Of a DNA stretch of 63,126 nt, positions 23,812 through 34,600 are shown one piece after another. The stretch spans positions 1 to 63,126 of the forward strand of contig JAHBMJ010003984.1 in the NCBI GenBank assembly GCA_018398765.1. The letters run 5' to 3'. The notes beneath the pieces are model-generated. The model did no database searches. It saw nothing but the letters and a program-made list of their open reading frames with translations, and had not been told where the DNA came from. The DNA comes from Chromera velia (taxonomy: Eukaryota > Sar > Chromeraceae). The position numbers and the translations under genes are program-made. The number at the start of each line of letters is the position of its first letter. The stretch's first letter is position 1.

Positions 23812-26083
23812 TATCATGAATGCATCCGATCCAGTTCCGTCCCGGTGTCGGACACCATATCGATCGAGAACGGGGTTCCTGTTGGGGCCCCTAGGGTTGA
23901 CAACGGCCTGAGTGGGAGGACAGTCCTTTCCTTCCACCCCCTTGTCATTGTATTGACTGGAGGGAACAGAGGAATTGGACCCAGGAGAGCGCCCCCGATT
24001 GGAGCTCCCCCCGCCATCCCCCTTGCCGAAACCTCCTCCAGCACCGCCCTGCCTCCCGTGATCCAGAGTCAGGGGTCTTTCCTCCTGATGCTTTCCCTCC
24101 CTTTGCCTTGGAAGGGGACTTCCTTTGCGGGACTCCCCCAGGCCCCGCAAATGCCACGAAAGGAACCTTTGGAATGATGCTCCCCCGCGAGGCACCCCCC
24201 AAGTCCTTCACACCGAAGGTTGCCGCCTTCTGTTCCCATTCTCTCTTCAAGTCCTCGACGAGAGCTCCCTTAACCAGGCCCCGGTCCCAGCATCCCCGAG
24301 AGACTTGTTGAAGGTCTCAGCCTGGGCAGCGATGACGTGGATCTCCTTAATGATCTCCACTTCGCTGGTAAGGTCCACCAGGTTCTACCTCTCTTGCCAC
24401 CTCATGATGAGGTCGTTTGGCAGGTGCGCCGTCAGGAGCCCGAGCCTGTACTTCACGACAAGCTCGTGGACGATGTTCTCCTCAACTAGGTGGTTCAAAA
24501 GACGCTTGTGATGTGTGAGCAGCTCTGTGTAGGTACCGAACCGACAGGGCTTGCAGGCAATCCTCTCGTACTCCAGGACGAGAGCAGAGGTCGAGTACTG
24601 GATCGTCTTGAAAAAGTGCGCAAAAATCATCGCCACGACCTTATCTCGCATCTTCATAAAGGTCCTCGAGACCGATGTCAAGATCTTCTCTAGGGTGTAG
24701 GCGATGAGGGGATCCTCAGGATCATACTTCGGCCTCCCCTGAGTCCCACTCGACTTCCTAACTCCCAGGAAAGAGAAGATGTTAGGAGCCCCCAGAGCCC
24801 CAACATCACCCGTACGCACCCCCCCACCTACAGACACCATCGCAGGTTCAGGAGGAGACACTGCAGGATACATCCCCCCAGTGGCACCCGTAAGGGGGGT
24901 CATCTGGAATACCGAAGGTAGACGACCTTCAGCAGCACCCCCAGAGACACCGTTGGCCTGGAGAGGAGGAGAGAGCACGTCTATCTCCTTACAGAGTTTG
25001 TCGGCCTGCTCGTTCAGAGCAAACACATCAGACACCAGCTGGTCAATATGACCTTGCAGGGTCGCTACCAGCGTATCCCTGTCAGCCTTCCCAGTGTCGA
25101 AGACCTCTTTCGTCTCGGCCCAGGATGCCAGCTCTGATGCGTACGCCTCCTTCCCTTCGGACCCCTCAGGGAAGTTGTCCCTCTTGGGCATGCCACTCAG
25201 CACTTCATTCTCCTCCTTCTGGATCTCTAGAATTTGGAGCTTATCAGCACCCCGTGCGGCATCCAGACCCAATATCTGGGCCACGAGGTCCTCGTACTGC
25301 TTCTTTTTCTTCTGCACCACGGTGGTGTCAGATCGTACACCGACTACCTGCACCCCCCCACTAGAACTGCTACTACTACTGCTACGGCGGTCCCGCTCAT
25401 CAAAGGCCGGACGCTGCTCACTGGACACGGGGACGGACATCTGATGGGAGGTGTCTGGTATCGCTCCTGTCTCCTCCTCTGTCTTCACTTTCGTCTCTGT
25501 TAAAGCTCCCCCATGTAGCTCCCCACCTGAAAAAAACACAACAGGGCGAGACAGGGAGAGGGAGGAGGGTTCCTTCAAAGTCTGCAGGCAGAGGATCTGC
25601 TCATTCAGAGACTTCAACTGGGGACCAGAGATTCTCTCCTTCTCTCGGCGTGAGAGAAGCTTCCTGATTTCCATGATCCTCGCTTTGCCCATTCTCAGGA
25701 CGTCGGTCCGCTGCAGATATCTCTTTATCCACTCCACATCGGGTGGAGAGATGCAGTCCACAACGTGCCTGTGGAAAATCCGGAGCTGCTCAGAGACTTC
25801 TAAGCTAAGGTGGGGCACCCATTCCACCACCTTCTACTTCCACCTTGGTCTTTGCGACGTAGTGCTTGACGTTGACCCCCATCTTGTTCCTGTTGATGAG
25901 GGTGAGCCCGCCATACCATTCGTCCGAGTCCCCGAGAATAGCAACAGCATCTGTATATTGCCGTACCCACTCGATGATGTCCGCATCGTCCGTGAAGCCG
26001 AAGACGCCCACGGTCTTCACCTCCATACCCTTGATCGCGACGCATCTGTGGGGACACTGGGGAGCGTCCTTCTTGGGACCCAT
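23812..26083 (-). pseudogene. gag of the composite copia-type retroelement, N-terminal and central parts
   Basis: gag begins at 26083 (MGPKKDAPQCPHRCVAIKGM). The frame 26083-25805 overlaps the long frame 25830-24385 by 26 bases, so a frameshift separates them. The long frame (481 codons) has helical and Ser/Glu-rich stretches. It then has a folded section (TLEKILTSVSRTFMKMRDKV, FHRHVVDC earlier, LTHHKRLLNHLVEENI) like a capsid domain. A further shift leads to 24195-23812, a Gly/Arg/Ser-rich tail cut by the TIR element; the gene resumes at 20253. No enzymatic motif is present. Assignment as gag rests on position upstream of integrase and RT and on composition. Confidence 0.65.
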
Positions 26084-27309
26084 GGTAAGTCACCTGCAGT
26101 AGGGAATCGGGAATACAACATTGCTCATCTCGAACAACTGTTGTCGAGACCGTCTCTCTGCGAACCCACCTCATGGTCAGTTGGTTTTCCGCTCTTAAAC
26201 TCGCTCCTTTTCCTCAACGGCCACTGTCTTCTGTCATGGAGCTTAATTGCTCTTTAGCCCATATACAGTCTGGTTCTCCATGAGAAGCCATACATGGGCT
26301 TGATGCCATCAACCCCTAGACAGGCTGTGGCATAACGTCCTTCGACGTCCTTCATCACTCGACCTATCAGAGTACTCCTATTTATAGAGCACTCTCTGAT
26401 TCCACATGAATATACCCTTTGTGTGCAGATGATCTCTGTACACCGCCTTTTCTGGTGAAGTTGCTGGCGCGTGGTGCTTTTTGCCGTCGCTTCGCTGTGG
26501 TTTTCACAGTGTTCAACCAGAAGTCAGTCTAAATTCAACCTAGAATTCAACACGGATACATCTGTTTACAATATCCCCGGCTTCACACGAAGTCTAAAAC
26601 TTTCCAACTGCTTTTTGCAGTTGTTTTTCGAATTTGTTTTTGCCTGATTTTCAATATGCAGGCAGACGTAAAATTCAAAAATTTGGGACTGCATGGTGCT
26701 GAAGCTGTGCGCCTTCGGGGGTCTCATGTACACTGTGCTCATTAGCTGCATCGGCGTAACAAACCCAGCTTAGTAAAGCTAAAAAGCAGTCTTTTGGACT
26801 CTTTTTTACCCTTTTTTCAGCCTATGCGACATCATGCGGAGCGCTGAAGCTTGTTCAATGGATAAATAGAAGAATGTAGGTAGACGAGCTTGCAATTATA
26901 ACTTATACACTTCGTTTTCGGCCCTCTGACGCTTCATATCGAAGACTGCTAGCCATCTTGGTTCTTGTAAGCTGTCTGTAAGCAACAAAGCTTAGAAAAG
27001 GTCTCTTTACAACAAAACAACCCTACATAGCTTTCTGATACTTCATTTTTTGCAGTTCTCGTTTGGACTTCTTCGATTCACATCGACATGTTATCCTCCG
27101 AAGAGAGCGCCGAGCTGCTCTACGACAAATATCAAGATATATCCAGTCAGTCTTCATGGAAGGTGATTATCGAATTATCTTTATCCCCTTTCTCCTGCAG
27201 TTGTATATTTTAGCGCTCGATTGTCGTACTTGATTTTATATTTTATTTAAAGAAAATTTTTTGGTCACGATCGTTTTTTTGACGTATATCACAAGAGAAA
27301 AAAAAGAAA
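26084..27309. other. Region between retroelement gag and the primase remnant
   Basis: No convincing gene is seen. The sequence turns AT-richer from about 26560, perhaps marking a junction between retroelement leader and the virus-like insertion. A short plus-strand frame starts at 27088 (MLSSEESAELLYDKYQD) and runs about 40 codons; it might be a remnant upstream of the primase gene, but nothing identifies it. Confidence 0.45.
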
Positions 27310-29554
27310 ATGGACGTCAAAAATCGTCGGCAACAGCTTGCGGACTATGCCCAGCTCTATAGAAGAGCAGGGTTCGTATTTTTTACCTTTCCCAACGTCC
27401 AAATCCCACAGGACCATGAAACTGAAGAAGAGAAGAGGAAGAAATTTTATCCGCCCCTAAAGTGGTCGGAGATTACGCATGAAAATATGGATACGTACAT
27501 TGATCTGGAAAAACATGAGGGCATTGCGCTCCTTACGGGCGAGAAAAATGATTTGACCGTCTTTGATTTTGATCGCCAAGATGAATACGAACGGGCTGTC
27601 AGAGAACACCCTGAGCTGAAAGAACACCTGACAGTTCAGACGCGACAGGGCGTTCATGTATACTTTCAATATGACCGAAGAGTCCCAAATCGAAGTGAGG
27701 TGGTGTCAAAGTACGAAAAGGTTGACGCACGGTCTGAAGGTGGGCTGCTGATTGCTCCCCCTACGACCGTGTATGTTGAGAAAGGAAGCGAAACCTTTCA
27801 GTATGCATTTATTTTGGGGGATGAAACACAGGCTCCATTCTAGCACGCACAAAATGTACTACGCGGAGGCCTTCTCCAGCCGGTTCCATCTTTTTTTTTT
27901 TATGCAATGGTACACGTCGTTTCTTCTAAAAGAAAAGCCCAAGCGAATCTCAGCCTACTATCAACCGCCTCCCTATCACCAGCCGACAATACACATACGT
28001 AAGTAGAAGCCTGTTCACCCTCACAAGAGATTGATACGGTTACTACAGAGATAAAAAATTTGTGTGATTACCTTTCGGATGAGCGAGCACAAAACTACCA
28101 GCAGTAGATCGATGTGGGTCACGCAATTAAAAATGAATTAGAAGAAGCTGCCAGCAGCCGTCAGCTCTTCCACGTATTTTCTAAAAAGTGCGCGGCCAAA
28201 TACGATCCGCACGAGTGCAACAAAAAGTTTGATTCGTTTCTGTATCAGACGGGAAGGAAACAACGTTTAACGAAAGCGTCCCTCCACATGTGGGCCTACG
28301 AAGACAATGCACAGCTATATATCAAAACGATTGGTAAAGCGGCAGCAACCGAGACGACTCGTCTCCTTTTCTCTTTTCCAAGTGCGAAAAAGTCTTCTCG
28401 TCCACCCCTTCCTTTGCTTTTGGCTTCCTCTGATGCAGAAGCGGGATGGCTGCTAAGAACGATTCTAGCCGACCGGTTGAAATCCTGCCGTGGAGAATTT
28501 TTTTTCCAAGAAGGTTATCGGTAGGAATCTTGCCCCATGCAGGTCGACAATGCCCTCTTGAGTATCTGTCTCCAGACAAATATCTGAAAGCCTCTTTCTG
28601 CCGAGAAGACGGCATCTTTCTCCCAGAATGTCCGTACCGCAAAAAGTATTATTGAAGCACTGAAGTGTAATGTCCGACAGGCCGATACCCAAGACAACGC
28701 GCTGTACGATCATCTTCATCGCAGCTCAAAAGGGAAGGTCTGTTTCAAAAACGGTGTGTATGACCTTCCCAGCCAAACCTTCACCCCATGGTTACAGATT
28801 GGTAACAGCATTGATACCACAATCGTGCTTGAATATGAGTACGATGCCACACCAAATGAAGAAGCCATTGCTGAAGTGCATAGCCGCGTGTTTGAAGCTG
28901 CATTTAGAGAATAGACCGACTTGTTTCTGCGTTTTCTTGCACGAGCAATCGGAGGCCACGTTGAAGATAAACATTGGGGAAGATGTATAGGAGAGTGAAA
29001 TTCAAGGAAGGGCGTCACTAGCACTCTGCTGCAGAATACATTTGGGAAATATGTCATAAATCCCCTTTCAGAAAATTTTTTGATGGCTTCGTTCCATTCA
29101 GATCCCACCAAAGAAGGGGGACAGATGTTAGACGCCGAGTTTGCTCGCTTGGCACTCACCCAAGAAATTGAAATGGATGCTACAAAGAAGGACATAAAAA
29201 TCAACGGCAATCTGATTAAGCGTTTTACTTCTGGTGGAGATGTCTTATGCGCACGCCGTCTGTACAACAACACCCGTAAATTCCAAATCGATGCCCGCTT
29301 ACTGATGTTCTGTAACGATTGCCCCCCAATTGAGCCTGTTAATGCCTGCGAAACCATGTTTCCATTTAAAAGCGTCAATAAATTCAAGTCAGCCGCCTGG
29401 TTTGAGCAGCAGTGATCAGAGTACGGCCACACAGAGAGCTATTTGTCCAGATATAAAGTAGCAGACCCCAATATCAAAGAAAAGTGTGCAACTGCGGCCA
29501 GGTGGATCCATGCATGTTACCACCTCATTTTCCGTCATTACCAGACTTCGCTTT
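27310..29554 (+). pseudogene. DNA-virus-type primase-polymerase fused to D5-like SF3 helicase, broken (copy 1)
   Basis: Domains appear in the order of the AEP primase/D5 helicase proteins of large DNA viruses, virophages and related elements. First is the Prim-Pol domain, intact at 27310-27843, with LTVFDFDRQDEYE (DxD metal site), QTRQGVHVYF (the xxH motif) and DARSEGGLLIAPP. Second is a PriCT-2-like segment (28078-28524: IDVGHAIKNELEE, KKCAAKYDPHE, LHMWAYEDN). Third, after a frameshift, is the helicase (28735 on): KVCFKNGVYDLP, then the P-loop region at 28980-29040 and FCNDCPPIEP. Stops occur at 27841, 28105, 28522, 28912, 28996 and 29413, and the P-loop is also mutated. It lies antisense inside the LTR element. 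No capsid or packaging gene is visible nearby. Confidence 0.8.
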
Positions 29555-30201
29555 GATATTGCCTCCCAATGGTGAAGATCTTATGGTTAACAGTGAGCGG
29601 GACCCCGAAATGATCTGTGAACGATGTTTTCAAATCACGGGAAAAGACACTGATATCGTCAGCAATCGTGATCTGGAGTTCTTTATTTGTAGACAAGATC
29701 TCAACGTCACAAAGCTCAGGATGCAACAAATACTCAAAAGAATTGGTAGAGGTCAGATACGACTTTGGTGAAGAAAAGATCAGAGAGGTCTCTGTGGTCT
29801 CAAGCTTGCACCGGCTGACAACACTCATTTCGCTTTTTAGCGTGATACGCTGCACTGCGGGCCCGGCATTGTCAATGCCGGGGCCCATGGGCCATGGACG
29901 AACCATGGGCTTAATGCCTGACCTTTTTCTGGCATTGAGCCCTCCTGCCCTCCTGTTTCTGGCATGGAGGCAAACATACACAGATAAACAATATGACCCC
30001 ACAACCTTCTTAGTTGACTTCAGTGTTGCTGATGCCTGTACTTTTTTGGAGTAGAAACAGTTTCTGGGACGGCGAGATCGAGATCTCGACATTTGAATTT
30101 TTTTCTTACTGTTGCTTGGAGACGTCCACTCAGATCCCAACTCCTTAAGAGCTTGTAGCCCATGTTCGTCGCACTCTGTATGATCCAAGTGCTTTGCAAA
30201 C

Positions 30202-31227
30202 TCTATACTTGTCGATTGGAAACGGTTTGCTTGGGTTCTGCCGCATTTTCTGTGGTGGAGGGGGTACAGTGTCAGCCCCCAGGTCCAGTTGCCCGGTATG
30301 TGAAGGAGAATATCTCCATGCCTCACCTTTACCCTTTTTGCCCGTTGATTTGCTGGGTACCGCAACAGCTCAATGACCACCTGCTTGTTTGCAAGGGTCG
30401 ACAAGAAGCAGAGGCCACAGCCCAAGTGAGTGGTAGGCCCATCCAATTTGAAACCAACGATGTGGAAGAAGAGTGGGATGGAGTGTATTTGGATCAACGC
30501 CCAACAATGAGAGGGGATGCTCTGATCAACTCTCTTTGTGCCAACATCATGAGAAAAATGAAATGGATTGGGGGCAATTCCTACCATCGCATTGCAGACA
30601 TTTTGCAAGATATAAACGAATTGAGCAGGCTGATAGAAAACGAAGGCAGCCAAGGTAAGAGCCTGTTTCCAGACGTGCTTGCTAAAGATAAAGAAGGTCA
30701 TGCAGCGAAGCGATTTGCCTTAAAAGAGGGGGTTTTGACACAAGAGTTTGTGTTGAAAAGAATGAAAAGACTTTCAAATGGTGTTTAGGTGGTAGATATG
30801 GAACAGTTCTTGAGAGACCTGTTGCATCTTCCACAAGTGGCAGAGGTATGGGACTTCAGACCTCCCCCACCACAACACAATCCTGAAGGAATTTGGAGAC
30901 GTGATGATTTCGATGGAGACGAGATGAAGAGCATCTTCGATGGAGGTTAGTCAAGTATCATTTTCTTTTTTCCCGCCAATTTCTGGACCTTCCTTCACCT
31001 CATCTTCCTTCTCATTTTCCCCTCTTTCCTTTTTTTTTTACCCTTCTTCCTTCTTTCAGAGTTTAGCCTTCTCTCGTTCATCTCTTTCAATCATCCTCCC
31101 TCCTTCCACCATTCTCTTCCTTTTGTCCCTGTATCTCATTCCTGCAGATGCGTACAGAACTTACCCTCTCCTCTGTGGTGGTCTACAGAGAGAATGGTCT
31201 AGGAATAGGCTTATCAAGAAATATTAG
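30202..31227 (+). CDS. Unrecognised spliced gene inside the inverted-repeat unit
   Basis: The coding part of exon 1 ends at 30654 before GTAAGA. Exon 2 is 30796-30945 and exon 3 is 31148-31227; phases agree (phase 1 at both joints). Exon 1 includes VEEEWDGVYLDQRPTMRGDA and IRMKWIGGN-like text ending IENEGSQ. Exon 2 reads DMEQFLRDLLHLPQVAEVWD. The junction of exons 2 and 3 forms SIFDGDAYRTYPLL, and the protein ends RNRLIKKY. The exon 1 start is uncertain; an open frame extends back to about 30162, and another frame nearby has a CPVC motif. The layout (possible zinc finger, then a charged region) could suit a transposon-encoded protein, but I do not recognise the family. Confidence 0.5.
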
Positions 31228-33612
31228 GAGGCTCTGGACAGAGGAGAAAGAACTGAAGATGAAATGGATGTGGGGGAAGAGTCTGAAAATGAAGAGGGAG
31301 AAGAGGAAGAGGAAGAGATAGGGGATGGGCTGGATGGGGGGGGTGTGAATGATCTCTGTTGGGGGGAGAGAAAGGACGGACATAGGGGGGCAGAGCCGCT
31401 AACTCTTTTGCCTTCTTTTCTTCTTCTGCCCTCTGCAACGCCCTCACTCTCTCTTCTTCAGCGGCTTCCCACTTCTTCTTCCTTCTCCTCACAAACACCT
31501 CCCAATCATGATGATCGTCTTCCATGTCCCCAAAGTGATCTCTGTTGGGGGGAGAGAAAGGATGGACATAGAGGGGCAGAGCCGCTAACTCTTTTGCCTT
31601 CTTTTCTTCCTCTACCCTCTGCAACGCCCTCACTCTCTCTTCTTCAGCGGCTTCCCACTTCGTCTTCCTTCTCCCCACAAACACCTCCCAATCATCGTCT
31701 TCCATGTCCCCAAAGTGATCTCTGTTGGGGGGAGAGAAAAGACGGACATAGGAGGGCAGAGCCGCTAACTCTTTTGCCTTTTTTTCTTCTTCTGCCCTCT
31801 GCAACGCCCTCACTATCTCTTCTTCAGTGGCCTCCTACTTCTTCTTCCTTCCTCCTACAAACACCTCCCAATCATCGTCCTCCATGTCCCGAAACTGATC
31901 TCTGTTTGGGGGAGAGAAAGGACAGACATAGGGGGGCAAAGCAACCACTCCCTCTTTTGTCTCCTTTATCAGGGAGGCCCCCCCCCTGGGATGTGAAAAG
32001 ACCCCTCTTATGTCATTTCTGCCTCCCATTCTGAGTGCTACAGCGGCCGCAGGAGTAGGCGCAAGCATTTGTTCTTCGAAACTCCCCATAGGCTTGTCAT
32101 CATCTCCAATGTCAACACATTCGGCGCCGTCAGACGGAGTAGGGGAAGCTTCTCGGCTCCGCTGATCAAAGCCAGAGACACCATAGCGACCTGCATGAAA
32201 TGAAATAAAAAGTTTGAAGGAAACTCTATCTAGTGTATGCATTTACAAAGTGAAGAGCCGAAGAGAAAAACTTTAAGCAAGTGGGGAGAGGAGAGGGAAA
32301 GTCTCCCCGGAAAGACGGCCGGCCGCGGACTAACCTCTAGATGTACCGCCTCCACTTGCTGATGACACAGATAAAATAAATCGGGAGGGCTTTGGGAGAC
32401 CAAGAGTCTGGTTGGAGCCACCCTGCTGCATGCCCTGCTGTGCAAGAAGCAGTTCTTTCAGAGCATTCGCCTTCTCTTCGGCTGAAACCCCCTGCTTTCT
32501 TTCTTTCACAGTAGCAATGACACTACATGAAAGCCACTTCTTCTCTTTGTCGTACCCCCATGTCTTACAATACCCCGCAACGCCGTCGACAAAGCAGCTG
32601 CAAAAACAGATACAAACAGAGATAGACAGAATCGAGAAGGCAAGAAGAAGACGGACAGACAGAACGCACTGTTTAATGCAGGCCAACGTGCTGGAAGTCA
32701 ATGACAAGCATGGAAGAAGGAGACGGACAGACAGAATGCATGGAAGGCTTAGCGTGATGGAAGAATGAAGATGAGCAGGCAAGATAGAGCTTACTGAAGG
32801 TAAACATTGACTTACTTGAAATCTCTCTCTGATCCTTCTACATCGTAGACCGTTCTCCACTCTTCTTTGTTGAGGACGACCTTGGACAGAAAAGGTATTC
32901 CTGCGATGGCGATTGCACGGGCTGCCTGGAGTGAGATCCCCCAGATTCGGTCATCCTTCCTCTGGATCCTGCAGAGCACCGAATCTCCGGTCGCCTGCTT
33001 CCACCGCAACCAGATGTATTCCAACGACTTGGGGAGGACGTACTCACAGATCTCTGCCTTCAGGCGGTTCTCCTTTTCCCACATGCAGTGGAGGCAAGGA
33101 AAGTCCGGATAGAGAGATGAAAAAGGATAATCTGGTGCAAACCGCAATCAACAGCTGGGTGCGAAGAGCTATCAAAGGCAGACTGACTTGTCAAGATGAG
33201 TGCTTGGCTGGATGACAGTTCCACCTTTCCCTGTTTTGAAAATATCATACCCTCTGTGAATGTACCATATCAGGCACCTCCTCCTTCGGACTAGTTTGCG
33301 AACTTGGGAGTAGAAAAGACGGTGAAGCGGGGCATCATCAGGTTCATATGTGACCCTCCTCGCTCCTTCCATCACTTCCACTGGAGTCCGACAGATAAAC
33401 GAATAAATTTCTGTGTCAGTTGGCTCCCCAAAAATCTCCTTCCACTCTGCCTCAGTCAGCTTGTCTGCGTCTGAAAGCATCACATCAAGTTCCGTTGGAG
33501 AAGTAGGGGTCAGTTTGTTCGGATCCGTCACGGGAGCCTGGAGCAAGGGTGCTACTCGTGGCGAGCTGTCCCTGTCCGTCACTCTTATCGCCATCATGTT
33601 CATTTCTGGCAT
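31214..33612 (-). pseudogene. Unrecognised multi-exon gene with 60-residue tandem repeats, carrying an in-frame stop
   Basis: Exons read on the minus strand: 33612 to about 33262 (MPEMNMMAIRVTDRDSSPR, ending before a GTATGA donor); an exon with WEKENRLKAEICEYVLPK that ends ...SERDF at a GTAAGT donor near 32814; 32603 to about 32333 (CFVDGVAGYCKTWGYDKEKK) with a GTTAGT donor; and from 32191 on (RYGVSGFDQRSREASPTPS). Phases fit at the last two junctions. The last exon runs into four tandem copies of EEERVRALQRAEEEKKAKEL followed by SPPNRDHFGDMEDDDWEVFV. A TAG replaces a tryptophan in the first copy at 31835, so the gene is damaged or the exon ends earlier. No known domain was recognised. Confidence 0.5.
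31351..31910 (-). repeat. Coding tandem repeat, 180/186-bp unit
   Basis: Unit starts (GATCTCTGTT on the plus strand) lie at 31351, 31537, 31717 and 31897. That gives periods of 186, 180 and 180, all multiples of three. The translated unit is 60-62 residues and alternates a charged coiled-coil-like block with a Pro/Asp-rich block. Confidence 0.92.
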
Positions 33613-34066
33613 GGAGACGGGAAGTGCAATTCACAAAATAAGACTTCGCGAACGATGAAACGCGAATTTCCTTCCAAAAAGCAGCCAAACAAGATTCAGA
33701 GAGACCAACAGAGAATGTGTGAACCGTGCAGAGGCTTCCAACAGCAAATTTCTGGGCCTGACAGGGAAGCTTACGGCGTAAAAAGACCGTTGCACGTTCT
33801 TGCACAAAAGAATGGTCTTCTGCGCTAACCTTTACATATATTATAAAACCTGACTTCCTCGTTCACTACAAGTAATGCACCGTTTCTCTTCCTATTTTCT
33901 CGGCATTGTGCCTTTAAAACCTCCTGAATACGATGGTGGCACCAGGATTTGTATTCAGAAACAGGATTACCAATGCCAGATACACCCCTCAATGAACGGA
34001 ATCATCAGGCCATGGTTCGTCCATGGCCTATGGGCCCCGGCATTGACAATGCCGGGCCTGCAGTGT

Positions 34067-34600
34067 GTTCATGTTTTGCCCCGCTGCTCAGCCAGCCAAT
34101 CAGGTTCTGCTCGTTTGCGTGAATACCACTTTTGCTGCCCATCTCAAATTTTTTCTGGATAACGAGCCCAGTAGAGATGGATCGTGCATCGTTGTGCTTC
34201 TGTGGTTTTCATGCCTTCTTTTGTAAATATGTACGCAACAACGATCCACGCCAACATTTTTCAGAAGTAGGTGTTCTTTCACGCGGGTCCAATAATCTCT
34301 AGTCCTCGTTCATAAACTCATTAAGCTCTTCTTGTAGACTTCTGGATGGTTCTTCCTTAAATGTAGGTAAAGAACCGCTGCCCCATCTTGAGCTGCCAGG
34401 GCGGGCCTATGAAGAAAGGGCCTTTATCCACCGTGGAGACTGAGGAGAAGGGGGACGAACGATACGCATATGAGAAGCCTGGCCAGCATTGCGGAGCCCT
34501 TTGTGCCCAAGACGCCGCTCGCTACCTCTAAAGTCCGTAGGAGAGAAAGACGATCGTCTCAAGGCATTTTGGGGGTACTGATGGCTAGTAGAGAAAGGAT
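34067..34600. other. Spacer between inverted-repeat unit and chromodomain remnant
   Basis: Only short frames are present. The minus-strand frame 34679-34407 overlaps the end of the chromodomain gene and has no recognisable feature. Confidence 0.4.

Larger units (their letters stand above)
29851..34066. mobile_element. 4.2-kb unit bounded by about 110-bp inverted repeats, with two convergent spliced genes
   Basis: Sequence at about 29851-29963 recurs inverted at about 33945-34066. The outer 58 bases are almost identical (CACTGCGGGCCCGGCATTG, then CAATGCCGGGGCCCATGGGC, then CCATGGACGAACCATGG). The inner part (CTGGCATTG ... TCCTGTTTCTG) matches less well. Each repeat contains its own palindrome (CCCGGCATTG-T-CAATGCCGGG). 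Between them lie a plus-strand gene (to 31227) and a minus-strand gene (33612-31214) that converge. No clear target duplication is seen. It may be an unclassified DNA transposon; alternatively two copies of a short palindromic repeat happen to flank host-like sequence. Confidence 0.5.

Noticed and set aside
29538-30701. 387-codon minus-strand frame
   Set aside because: It is antisense to the end of the primase remnant and crosses the left inverted repeat and the plus-strand gene; no domain is recognisable.
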